DNA from: Thermoplasmata archaeon | GTDB taxonomy: Archaea; Thermoplasmatota; Thermoplasmata; RBG-16-68-12; JAGMCJ01 | Length of the DNA: 43,240 nt | Assembly (NCBI GenBank): GCA_023136265.1 | Contig: JAGLRN010000101.1 | Span: 1 to 43,240, forward strand | Direction of reading: 5' to 3' | Shown: positions 1 to 9,300 of the stretch, piece by piece | Layout: every line of letters begins with the position of its first letter | Position numbering within the stretch: the first letter of the stretch is position 1 | Position numbers and translations under genes: made by a program | Notes under the pieces: generated by a model | Databases searched by the model: none | Told to the model about the DNA's origin: nothing | What the model saw: the letters and a program-made list of their open reading frames with translations, nothing else

Positions 1-330
1 GAGGCGCCCATCTCTTTATTTTTTCGCGACATAGTCTTCTGCCGCCCGACGGGCTCGGAGATACTGTACAAGCAGATACGCGGTCGCGGGACGCGCTTGT
101 GCGCGGGGAAGAGATCATTCCTCATGCTCGACTTCGTGGGGAACAGCGTGCGCTTCAACGAGGGATACGTTCCCCCGAAGGAGGAGCCTCTTGACCCTGA
201 GCTGGGAGGTTCTCACCGCAGGGGAGGCGGTACGCAATGTCTGTCCCGTGGGCCTCGTATGTCTCGGTCATCCGCCCCTGCAATACGGCTGATGATATTC
301 ATTATGGTTCTCGCAAGGAGGAACGGATAA
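1..330 (+). CDS. C-terminal fragment of an SF2 DEAD/DEAH-type helicase, type I restriction R-subunit-like (5' truncated by window)
   Basis: Frame 1 is open from base 1 to the stop at 328-330. It encodes ...RDIVFCRPTGSEILYKQIRGRGTRLCAGKRSFLMLDFVGNSVRFN..., which resembles SF2 motif VI (QxxGRGTR) and the following HsdR-type FDFV segment. Confidence 0.55.
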   Translation, partial: EAPISLFFRDIVFCRPTGSEILYKQIRGRGTRLCAGKRSFLMLDFVGNSVRFNEGYVPPKEEPLDPELGGSHRRGGGTQCLSRGPRMSRSSAPAIRLMIFIMVLARRNG

Positions 331-374
331 AAGGCGGGAGGACGTTGGCCAATCGGAGAAGGGGAGGAGTGAGA

Positions 375-836
375 ATGGAGCTGTATCTCGTACGACACGC
401 TGACCCGAAGAGCGAGGCGGAGGACCCTGAGCGGTCCTTGTCGGAACTCGGGGAACGGCAAGCGGACAGGGTTGGCAGGTTCGCCCTCGATGCAGGAGTG
501 AGGGTGGATCAGATTCGACACAGCGGGAAGAAACGGGCAGAGGATACTGCCGGAATCATCGGGAGACATCTCTCCCCGCCAAAGGGCGTCGTCGCCGTCA
601 TTGGAATCGCGCCAATGGACGACGTTGTTCCCGTAGCGGAGACGCTCTCGAGCGAGGAGGACGATGTCATGCTTGTCGGCCACTTACCCTTCATGAACCG
701 CCTGGTCAGCCAACTCGTGTTCGGCATTCCTGACTGCGCCGCTGTTGACTTCCCCAAAGCGGGGATGGTCTGCCTCATCCGCGAAACCGGCGGATGGACC
801 ATCGACTGGTTCGTGAATCCCAGCGTTTTGTCTTAG
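375..836 (+). CDS. SixA-like histidine phosphatase (phosphoglycerate mutase superfamily)
   Basis: MELYLVRHADPKS (RHG-type motif) and VMLVGHLPFMNRL (second catalytic His). The ATG at 375 follows a GGGGAGGAG Shine-Dalgarno-like sequence. Confidence 0.8.
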   Translation: MELYLVRHADPKSEAEDPERSLSELGERQADRVGRFALDAGVRVDQIRHSGKKRAEDTAGIIGRHLSPPKGVVAVIGIAPMDDVVPVAETLSSEEDDVMLVGHLPFMNRLVSQLVFGIPDCAAVDFPKAGMVCLIRETGGWTIDWFVNPSVLS

Positions 837-852
837 AGTCCGTGTCCCGTTG

Positions 853-1917
853 TCAGCAAATCCTCGGTATCGGGTCACCAACGGGCATGTCGATAATCCT
901 CTTCCCGCCAACGAGCGTCTCCAGAACGACGCCCCTAACGTCCGAAGTCGCCTCGCCGACGATTGCAGCATCCTTCCCCTCCTCGAAGGACCTCAGGGCG
1001 TCGAGGACCGCCTCTGCTTTCTCCTTGACCACCGCCACAACGATCTTGCCTTCGTTGCCTATGTCCAGCGGGTCGATGCCCAGCATCTCACACGCGGAGT
1101 GGACCGCATCACGGATCGGGATGTCCGTTTCCCTCACGGCTATCCCCACGTTGGACTTCTCGGCCCATTCGTTCAGCGTGTTCGAGAACCCTCCGCGCGT
1201 CGGGTCCTTCATGGCGACGATGCCGCCCTCCTCCAGAGCCCCGCCGATCATCTTGTTCAGGGGAGCGACGTCGCTTTGAAGCTTCGATTCGAAGCCGTAC
1301 CCCTCGCGGAAGGAGAGCACCGTTATCCCGTGGTCGCCCAGGAAGCCCGAGACGATTATCACATCGCCCACGCGCACGTTCGAGTCCCTTATCCACTCTG
1401 AATCGAACTCCCTGTACCGCCTGACCTCCTCAATGTTGGAGTCCAGGTAGGGGCTCCTCTTCCCTATGCCGGAGGTGTTGACCACGATCTGATCGAGTGC
1501 GCCCTTCTCCATGACCTTGAGGTCGCCTGTCACGATGGGAACTCCCGCCTCCCTGCCCGTCCTGCCACTGCTCGCGATGAGGCGGTCGAAGTCCTCCAGC
1601 GGGAAGCCCTCCTCGACTATGAGGCCGCAGGAGAGTGCAAGAGGTTCAGCGCCGACCGCGGAGAGGTCGTTTATCGTTCCCGCTACCGCCAGGCTACCTA
1701 TGTCCCCGCCCGGGAAGAATATCGGCTTGACGACGTAGGAGTCCGTGCTCAAGACGATACCGTCTACGACAGCGGAGTCGTCGAGCTCCTCGAGCGCCAG
1801 CTCGATCCGCTTGTCGTCTACCGTTCCGCCGAGATGCTTGAGAATCCTGTCCTTGATGAGCGAGCTCATCACCGCCCCTCCGGCGCCGTGGGCCATCGTG
1901 ATCCTGTCAGTGGGCAT
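853..1917 (-). CDS. hypE: Hydrogenase expression/formation protein HypE (AIR synthase-like)
   Basis: MPTDRITMAHGAGGAVMSSLI, DPTRGG motif, and a C-terminal ...PIPRIC matching the conserved HypE C-terminal Cys. Confidence 0.9.
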   Translation of the reverse strand: MPTDRITMAHGAGGAVMSSLIKDRILKHLGGTVDDKRIELALEELDDSAVVDGIVLSTDSYVVKPIFFPGGDIGSLAVAGTINDLSAVGAEPLALSCGLIVEEGFPLEDFDRLIASSGRTGREAGVPIVTGDLKVMEKGALDQIVVNTSGIGKRSPYLDSNIEEVRRYREFDSEWIRDSNVRVGDVIIVSGFLGDHGITVLSFREGYGFESKLQSDVAPLNKMIGGALEEGGIVAMKDPTRGGFSNTLNEWAEKSNVGIAVRETDIPIRDAVHSACEMLGIDPLDIGNEGKIVVAVVKEKAEAVLDALRSFEEGKDAAIVGEATSDVRGVVLETLVGGKRIIDMPVGDPIPRIC

Positions 1918-1969
1918 GTCTCTCCCCAGGGGCGTTAGTCAATCGGGCTATTATACGCTTTCTGATGGC

Positions 1970-2281
1970 CTATCTGTACTTGGGTCTCAGGACCTTGCGC
2001 GGCATCTTCTTCCGAGGCCTTCGCACCAGTAGGGCGCTGTAGACCGCCGATACGAATCCCAGAATGATGAAAAGGACGCCCAGCACACCGAGTATGTTGC
2101 CCATATTGACGAACATCTCTCCCATCTCATCCCATTGTGCGTAACCGGAATCAGAGCCTCCGGACAGAACCTGTGTCATGATGAAGTAGAGCACGATCAA
2201 GATGACGCCGGCTGCAAAGAGTAGTATCGTGGCCGCGACGGCCCGCGCTCTCCGCCTCTCGGGGTCATCGTAGTAGGTCAT
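1970..2281 (-). CDS. Small two-TM membrane protein, hypothetical
   Basis: ORF with two hydrophobic segments (ATILLFAAGVILIVLYFIM; ILGVLGVLFIILGFVSAVYSALL) and a basic tail. Confidence 0.6.
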   Translation of the reverse strand: MTYYDDPERRRARAVAATILLFAAGVILIVLYFIMTQVLSGGSDSGYAQWDEMGEMFVNMGNILGVLGVLFIILGFVSAVYSALLVRRPRKKMPRKVLRPKYR

Positions 2282-2373
2282 CCCATCACGGTCGGTCGAG
2301 AATCGCCCATCTCGTAGTTAGTCCTTTCGCACTTATCACTTATATATATTCGCGGCAGCATCGTCAGGCGAGC

Positions 2374-3603
2374 ATGAGACACGTCATAATCGGTTGCGGT
2401 GCGGCGGGTGTGAGCGCCGCAGAGGCGATAAGGAAGCACGACAGGCAGTCCGAGGTCATGATTGTGGCCAAGCAGAAGCGGCCGCCGTACTCGCTCTGCT
2501 CTCTGCCAGCGGTTCTGGCAGGGGAGATTGATCCATCCAAGATAGTCCGATTCCCGCGCGGATACTTCGATGATATAGATGTGGATCTGAGGCTTGGGAA
2601 GGAAGTGACGAAGGTACTGCCGACAGATAGGCGTGTCGTCATCGACGGACGGAAGCTGAAGTACGACAGACTGCTCATCGCCCCGGGGTCCCTCCCTCTC
2701 GTCCCCCCGATTGATGGGATTGAGAAGCGCGGCGTCTTCACTCTCACGTCACTGGAAGACGTCAGACGAATCCAGAGATACATGAGGGACAAGAAGCACG
2801 CGGTCGTGATAGGTGCCGGTTTCATCGGCATCGAAGCTGCCACGGCACTCAGGAAGCGGGGGCTCGATATCACCGTGGTCGAGATGCTCGACTCCGTGCT
2901 CCCGAGAATGCTCGATTCTGACATTGGCGGGAGGCTGCAGGGGATCATGGAGGGCGAGGGCATCAGGTTTCGTCTTGGGTGCCAGGTCACGCGGATCATT
3001 GGCGCGAAGAAGGTCGAGGGCGTTGAGGTCGGCAAGAAGCGCCTCCCCTGCGAGATGGTCGTCATGGGAATCGGCGTCCGCCCGAACATCGAATTCCTGG
3101 CGGGGTCTGGCATCCGCAAGAACATGGGCATACTCGTGAACGAGCACATGAGGACGAGCAGGCGGGACGTCTACGCGGCGGGCGATCTCACCGAGTCCTT
3201 TGACCCTTTGCGGGGGAAGAGGATGATGAACGCGATATGGCCGAACGCCGTCCTTCAGGGCCGCATTGCGGGAGAGAACATGGCGGGTGTGGAGGCCGCA
3301 TTCAGCGGTTCGTTCACCGTGAACATCATCGACGTCTTTGGCGTCTCCGCGCTTTCCATGGGCATGGCTTCCTTTGAAGATAAGGACCTCAGCGAAGAGA
3401 AGTTCGTTACCGACCGAGCTGTGAAGAAAATGCTGCTGCGAGGCGGGAAGCTGGTGGGGATGCAGTTCGTTGGTACGCTCAGGAACTCGGGTTACATGAT
3501 GAGTCTGATGCGGAAGGGCGAGGATATATCCGAGCTGCAGGATGAGATACTGGATGATAGGTTCCTATCTCCCGTCTTCGCGGGGCCTCGAGTTCGAGAG
3601 TAA
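2374..3603 (+). CDS. FAD-dependent pyridine nucleotide-disulfide oxidoreductase (NADH oxidase/CoA-disulfide reductase-like)
   Basis: Two dinucleotide-binding motifs (VIIGCGAAGVSAAEA; VVIGAGFIGIEAATAL), VYAAGDLTE, and a Cys in YSLCSLPAVLAGE. TATATATA box about 30 nt upstream. Confidence 0.85.
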   Translation: MRHVIIGCGAAGVSAAEAIRKHDRQSEVMIVAKQKRPPYSLCSLPAVLAGEIDPSKIVRFPRGYFDDIDVDLRLGKEVTKVLPTDRRVVIDGRKLKYDRLLIAPGSLPLVPPIDGIEKRGVFTLTSLEDVRRIQRYMRDKKHAVVIGAGFIGIEAATALRKRGLDITVVEMLDSVLPRMLDSDIGGRLQGIMEGEGIRFRLGCQVTRIIGAKKVEGVEVGKKRLPCEMVVMGIGVRPNIEFLAGSGIRKNMGILVNEHMRTSRRDVYAAGDLTESFDPLRGKRMMNAIWPNAVLQGRIAGENMAGVEAAFSGSFTVNIIDVFGVSALSMGMASFEDKDLSEEKFVTDRAVKKMLLRGGKLVGMQFVGTLRNSGYMMSLMRKGEDISELQDEILDDRFLSPVFAGPRVRE

Positions 3604-3620
3604 CGTAGCCCCTGACCCCA

Positions 3621-4073
3621 TTAAGGTGTCCCGAGGATCCGCTCAACCATCTCTTTGCGTTTCAGCGCCATCTCCTTCGTCTCTTCCTCGTACACGAGCG
3701 CGTTCGTGGCGCAGTACTTCACGCACATCGGGTCGCCGTTGCAGAGGTCGCACTTCACGATGTCCTTCCCGTGGACCGTGATTGCGGAATACGGACACAT
3801 CGCCGCGCACAGGCGGCAGTGTATGCACCTGTCGTCATCGTGCTTGACCACCCCGTCCTCGACCGTGTAGGCGTTCTGATGGCAGACGTCCACGCAGACT
3901 GGCTCGTCGCACTGCAGGCAGAAGACTGCATACTCGTACCGCTTGAACTCGTCCCTGATGACCGTCACCGCCGACTTACGAGGATTGCACTCGCCGAACT
4001 TCACGAGGGAGCAGGCCATCGCGCACTCCCTGCATCCCGTGCACCTCTCGGGGTAGAAGTTCAGAACCTTCAC
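3621..4073 (-). CDS. 4Fe-4S dicluster/polyferredoxin subunit (HycB/AorA-like)
   Basis: Multiple cysteine clusters (CTGCRECAMAC, CLQCDEPVCVDVC, CIHCRLCAAMC, CDLCNGDPMCVKYC). 4-nt overlap with the upstream AOR gene. Confidence 0.85.
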   Translation of the reverse strand: MKVLNFYPERCTGCRECAMACSLVKFGECNPRKSAVTVIRDEFKRYEYAVFCLQCDEPVCVDVCHQNAYTVEDGVVKHDDDRCIHCRLCAAMCPYSAITVHGKDIVKCDLCNGDPMCVKYCATNALVYEEETKEMALKRKEMVERILGTP

Positions 4074-5908
4074 GGCAGCCCTCCCACGCTCTTGATCTCT
4101 TCCACCCGCGAGGGCGCCAGCATGCCTTTTTCGTCCCAGCCGCGCAGCTTGTAGTAGCGGCTGAGCATGGCGTCGAACTCATTCCTGTCTATGTGATGGC
4201 CCTTCGTCGGCCCCATCGGCATCGGATCGTCGAAGTACCGCTTGGGTAGCGTGTCGTCCTTCCTCGTCAACCCCTGCCGGATGTTGAACATCCTCTCGGT
4301 GTCGATGACGCGCTTGCCGACGGCTTCCATCTTCCTCCTTCCGTACTTCATCCCCGTCGCCGCTTCCAGCAGTGCTTCGAACCGCGGGTAGTCGAGGAAG
4401 TGCGGGCTGTTGAACCCGTGGCAGATGAACTTGCATATCCCCAGACAGTCGACGACGGCGAAGATGTTGTCCGAGAAGTAGACGGTCTTCTCCTTCCCAT
4501 CGTACGACGTCGGGTCTGGAGAGACGCCCTTCCCGTATATGCGCTCCTTCACTTCCTTTGGCAGCCGCAGGAAGATCTCCAGCGTGGGCCTGCTCCTCAG
4601 GTGGTCGGCTCCTCTGGACGCCGTCGCGATCCCCAGCGCGAAGGCCTTGATGTAGCGCACGTCGTGCGGGTCGCTCTGCGGGAGGTTCTTGACCGCTATC
4701 AGATAGTCCTCTGATTTCTTCCCGAACTTCTTGGCGGCCTGCGTGCTCTCTGCGAGTATGTCACCGAAGCCCTCCCGCCCAGCAATGTCGTGCAGGAGTG
4801 ATCTCGCCTGCTCGAAGTTCCCGAACTCCAGCTTCTCTCCGGTCATCTTCTCGTTGATGATCCCCAGCTCGAAGAGCTCGAACGCCCACGCGATAATGGT
4901 CCCCGCAGAGGACACATCTAGTCCGAGGTCGTTGGCGATGTTTTGCAGCTCAATCACCTGCTTCACGTCGTCTATCCCGACGTTCGCTCCGAGGAGCCCG
5001 ACGGACGTGTACTCCGGACCCTCCCCGCCAAGCTTGTTCCTGTGACGGCAGTGAACGATGCACGAGGAGCAGCCTATCATCTTCTCGACTTCCTTCTCGA
5101 TGTTCTCTGCGTTCAGGCTGTCCGACCACTGATTGAGCTGGCTGTTCTTTGTCCGTATCGCACCGAGCTCGTTGCTCACCTCGTAGAGGAGAGGCGTTCC
5201 GACGCTGCCGAGTATCGGCGTGAGCTTAGAGCCGAGGATGTAGTCCTCTACCTCCTTCACGACGTCGAGCAGCTTCTGCGGGTGCTTGATCTTCAATCCC
5301 ATCGTCCCGTAGGCGACGACGGCCTTCACGTTCTTGGAGCCCATGACGGCTCCGGTGCCGCATCTTCCCGCCGAGTTCTTCACACCCGTCCTCAGATTCG
5401 CGAAGCGCACGAGGTTCTCGCCCGCGGTGCCGCAGCACGCCACCTCCACGTCTCCGAGGTTCTTGCGAAACGAGACCTGAGCGTCGTTCGTGTTCATCCC
5501 CCAGTAGTCCCTCGCGTCTCGGATCTCGATGTCCCCGTCCTCGACGTAGACGTACCGGGGCTTCTTGGCCTTCCCCTTGAGAATGATGTGGTCGAATCCC
5601 GCGTAGCGCATCTCTGGGGCGAAGAACCCGCCGCAGTTGGAGTCGCCCAGGAACCCTGTCTCGGGGCTTTTGGTTGAAACGTTGAACCTTGAAGAGTTCG
5701 GAACGAGCGTCCCTGTGAGCAGTCCAGCCCCGAGAATGAGAACGTTGTTCGGGGACAGCGGGTCCACCCCTTTCCGAAGGAGCTTGTACAGAAGATAAGT
5801 GTTGATCCCCCTCCCGCCAAGGTATTTCGCCCGGATGTCCTTGGGCATGTCAACGATCTTGACGCTGTTCCTCGAGAGGTCCACTATTCCAATCTTTCTA
5901 TCGAGCAC
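4070..5908 (-). CDS. Aldehyde ferredoxin oxidoreductase family tungsten/molybdopterin enzyme
   Basis: Full-length AOR-like sequence: GGRGINTYLLYKLL, TGTLVPNSSRFNVSTKSPETGFLGDSNCGG, CSSCIVHC and a later Cys in DCLGICKFICHG. Confidence 0.92.
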   Translation of the reverse strand: MLDRKIGIVDLSRNSVKIVDMPKDIRAKYLGGRGINTYLLYKLLRKGVDPLSPNNVLILGAGLLTGTLVPNSSRFNVSTKSPETGFLGDSNCGGFFAPEMRYAGFDHIILKGKAKKPRYVYVEDGDIEIRDARDYWGMNTNDAQVSFRKNLGDVEVACCGTAGENLVRFANLRTGVKNSAGRCGTGAVMGSKNVKAVVAYGTMGLKIKHPQKLLDVVKEVEDYILGSKLTPILGSVGTPLLYEVSNELGAIRTKNSQLNQWSDSLNAENIEKEVEKMIGCSSCIVHCRHRNKLGGEGPEYTSVGLLGANVGIDDVKQVIELQNIANDLGLDVSSAGTIIAWAFELFELGIINEKMTGEKLEFGNFEQARSLLHDIAGREGFGDILAESTQAAKKFGKKSEDYLIAVKNLPQSDPHDVRYIKAFALGIATASRGADHLRSRPTLEIFLRLPKEVKERIYGKGVSPDPTSYDGKEKTVYFSDNIFAVVDCLGICKFICHGFNSPHFLDYPRFEALLEAATGMKYGRRKMEAVGKRVIDTERMFNIRQGLTRKDDTLPKRYFDDPMPMGPTKGHHIDRNEFDAMLSRYYKLRGWDEKGMLAPSRVEEIKSVGGLP

Positions 5909-5951
5909 CTGCTTCCCCTTTTTGGAGCCTATGCAAGCCGTCCATAAGAAA

Positions 5952-6239
5952 TTATCCGCCCGCCGCTGCTGCGAGCAGTGTCACCTCGTCTCCGTCCCTG
6001 ACAGTCTCTTTCATCGCGCTTTCCGTCAGCGGCCTTCCGTTGAGAATGACATTGATGGCGTAGTCGATGCTCCCGTCCTTTGCGAATATGGCCTCGCCGA
6101 GCTTCGGATACTTGTTTCCCGCCTCTTTGACGAGGCTCTCCACGCTGCCACCGGCGAATCCGATTGCTAGCTCCGATTCACCAACAGTCTGCCTCAAGGA
6201 ACTCAAAAGACGAAGCCTGACCTTCACATCTCGTTCCAT
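5952..6239 (-). CDS. MoaD/ThiS-family ubiquitin-like sulfur carrier
   Basis: MERDVKVRLRLLSSLRQTVGESEL...DGDEVTLLAAAAGG with the diagnostic C-terminal Gly-Gly. Adjacent to and co-directional with AOR. Confidence 0.85.
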   Translation of the reverse strand: MERDVKVRLRLLSSLRQTVGESELAIGFAGGSVESLVKEAGNKYPKLGEAIFAKDGSIDYAINVILNGRPLTESAMKETVRDGDEVTLLAAAAGG

Positions 6240-6341
6240 CCAGCGCCCGTATAAATAGATTGGCTTGCCAGAACACCTGGACACGTGGCCAAAGCGAGGA
6301 AATCTTTTTATGGCTCAGTCCGATGAACTGACGGAGTTCGG

Positions 6342-9300
6342 ATGCGAGTTGGCCTTGTCATAGGTGGAGCTGTCCTTTTCGCCCTCGGTGTCGTGTTTCT
6401 CTCTTTCTTTGGCATCATCTTCGTCATCATCGGTTTGCTGTTGCTCATTCTAGGGGCCTTCCTGCCCTCAGAGGAAACGGCGGCTGTCGAGCGGCAGAGG
6501 AGGCAAATGGAAAAGTTATCGTATCAGATCTTCAACCTAGAAGACACGCAGAGCAAGATGCTGGGACGTTTGTGGGCCAACGAGGAACTCCAAAGGGAGA
6601 TGCTTGGGCGGATATGGAGACTCGAGAAAGGCGAAAGGTTCGAGGGCGAGATCAAGGTCGAAGAGGAGGTTCCGTCAGAGGAGGAACCTGAGCCCGAATT
6701 CATCCCACGGCCGTTCCCGGCAGAGTTCTTCGAGGCTGTGCCCGAACCCGCCGTCGAGGAGGAAATGGTCGAGGAAGTGCCTGAGGAGGCGGAACGGGTT
6801 GCGGAGGAGCCCTTGGAGGCAATCGCGGAGCTCCCTGAGGAGGAAGAGCCGCGTCCTGGGATTTCCAAGCCGAGACCCGCTCCCGAAGGGGTCTCACGCA
6901 TCGAGATGGTCCTCGGCGAGAAGTGGTTCCTGTGGATTGGTGTGATCCTCCTCGCCATCGCATTCGCCTTCATCCTGGCCATCACGATCCCCACAATGAC
7001 TCCTGAACAGGTCGTCGGCCTCACCTTCGCGGTCGCCATTGGCATCGCGCTCCTCGGGGAGTACATCTACACGAAACAAGGTCTGCACACCTACGCGAAG
7101 GGTCTGGAGGTGGCCGCCTTCGCCATCGGGCACATCGGAGCCTGGGGTGGTGGTTTCTTCTTCCGGATTGAGGGGTTCCCGTGGCACTACATCCTCGGGG
7201 CGCTCCTGGCTCTCGAGGTCCTTGCCGTATTTCGATACCGCTCTCCACTTCTGGCGATCCAAATGGGTTTCCTCTATCTCGGCTGGATCGTGTGGTTGAG
7301 GTACCTCCAGACCCTCGAGGCCTTCGCCTTCGCGCTCCTCCTTTCCGTCGGCGCTGTGCTGGTGATAGTCATTGCGTACGCGCTGAAGGATGCCTTGGCG
7401 ACGCTTGTCCTGGCCTTCGCTTTCGACGGAGTGGCACTCCTATCCTTCAGTCTCGCGGCGCCCTACACCTACATTCCTGTCCTTGCCGTCGGGCTCATCA
7501 CGGTTGCAGTCGTGACGATGTTGCGCTGGGAGAAAATCCCGATGCCCCGACCAGAGGTCCGCATCACGGCATGGGCTGTCGGCATTATCCTCACATATTC
7601 GATACTCTTCGCGAATCTTCGAGCGATTGACGACCTCACGGTCCTGCTGACCTTTGCGACTCTGACTGCGGCCTTCGCAGCCTCGGAGATCCTGGCGCCC
7701 GATGACGAACTGACGCTGGTCTTCGCCGGGTTGATCGGCATCCTAACGTTCCCCACGTCTCTTCTGATGGTGAGGGGCGAATTCGCCCTCCTTGTGTATC
7801 CAGTCCTGCTCGGCGTCCTCGGTTTCGTGCGCCCTGTCAGAGGTCTTGCCTGGCTGTCAAACATCGTCTACGTCAGCCTCCTAGCCTTCGCAATCAGCCC
7901 CTCATTGATGGACCCGACTGTACAGTTGTCGATAGTGTGGGCGCTGATGTTCGGCACGCTTGCCCTGCATGCGTTTCTTCAGGAAAGGGCTGGCTACATC
8001 GGGGTGCCGGAAGAGGTTCCGACGGACTTCCACGTCCCGGTGTTCGTCCTGCTCCTAACGTACTTCACGTTGACGTCGTTCCCGGATCTGGTTCCTGAGG
8101 CTCTCTTCATGGTCGCCATGCCGCTGAGTTTCGTACTGAGCCGCAAGTGGAAGGAGATACCGCATCTCGCACTCGTGATGGCGGCGGTGACCTTTCCGGC
8201 TCCGTTGTTCCTGGGGAGGGGAGAGATCGCACTCTTCCTGTTTCCAGCGATGCTCGTGGGCTTGCATTTCTGGCGACCGACGAAAGGGCTCGCTTGGTTT
8301 GCCAACGCGATCTATATCAGCGCCATCGTCTTCGCCGTTTATCCATCATCGCTTGAGCCAATCACTCGATTTGGCATCGCATGGGGGTTCTTCTTCGCCA
8401 CCGTGGGTCTGCATCTCTTCCTTCAGCGGGAATCGGGCTACACGGGAGTACCCGAGGACTCCCCAACGGATCTCCAGGTTCCTCTGTTCGCGCTCATACT
8501 CACGGGACTCACAGCGGCTTGGTTCCCTGACCTTGCGGCTGAGACGGTCGTCGTGTACATGGTCGCCATGCCCCTGGCCTTCGTGCTGAGCCGAGATTGG
8601 CGGAAAACGTTTGCCCTGGTGGGCTTCATGGCCTTGCTTACCTTTCCCGCCCCCCTTTTCCTGGTGAGAGGGGAGTTCGCCCTGTTCCTGTTCCCCGCCA
8701 TGCTGCTTGGTCTGGCTATCCTCCGTCCTGCGAAAGGGCTCGCTTGGTTTCCCAATGTGACCTACCTGGCCCTGGTGATGTTCGCCTCGAAGACCGGCTT
8801 CGCCGATCCCGTGGCCCAGTTTGCCGTCGTTTGGACGGTATTCTTCGTTACGGTTGTAATGCACCTCTTCCTTCAGGAGACATCGGGCTATACCGATGTG
8901 TCGGAGCAAATCCCGACGGACATTCCGGCTCTCCTCTTCGCGGTCGTCCTCGCAGGCCTGACGGTGAGATGGTTCCCGTCTGTGGATGTCCTTTCCATAC
9001 CCTTGATGCTGTATGCAGCCGCTCTTCTATTGGCCATCCTCCTCAATCGTAGGGACCTCTTCGGCGCGAACTGGAAGATGGCGACAGTCATTGGTTCCGT
9101 CGCAGGATGCATGTTCCTTGCGCGAAATCTGGTTCTCGTGCGGATTGAGGACTTCGTGGTCACGTTTGACCCGATTGTTTCGGCGTTTCATCTGGCCGTG
9201 ATGCTGGCGCTCGGCTTCTTGGTCGCCTACCGAAGGCCCGTGGAGCGATTGGCGCTCGACATGCCGACCAAAAGGCCGTGGTACTTCTCGGCACCAACTC

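Noticed and set aside
4943-5677. 244-aa plus-strand ORF antisense to AOR
   Set aside because: Shadow ORF in GC-rich coding DNA. The opposite strand encodes a clear full-length AOR family protein.
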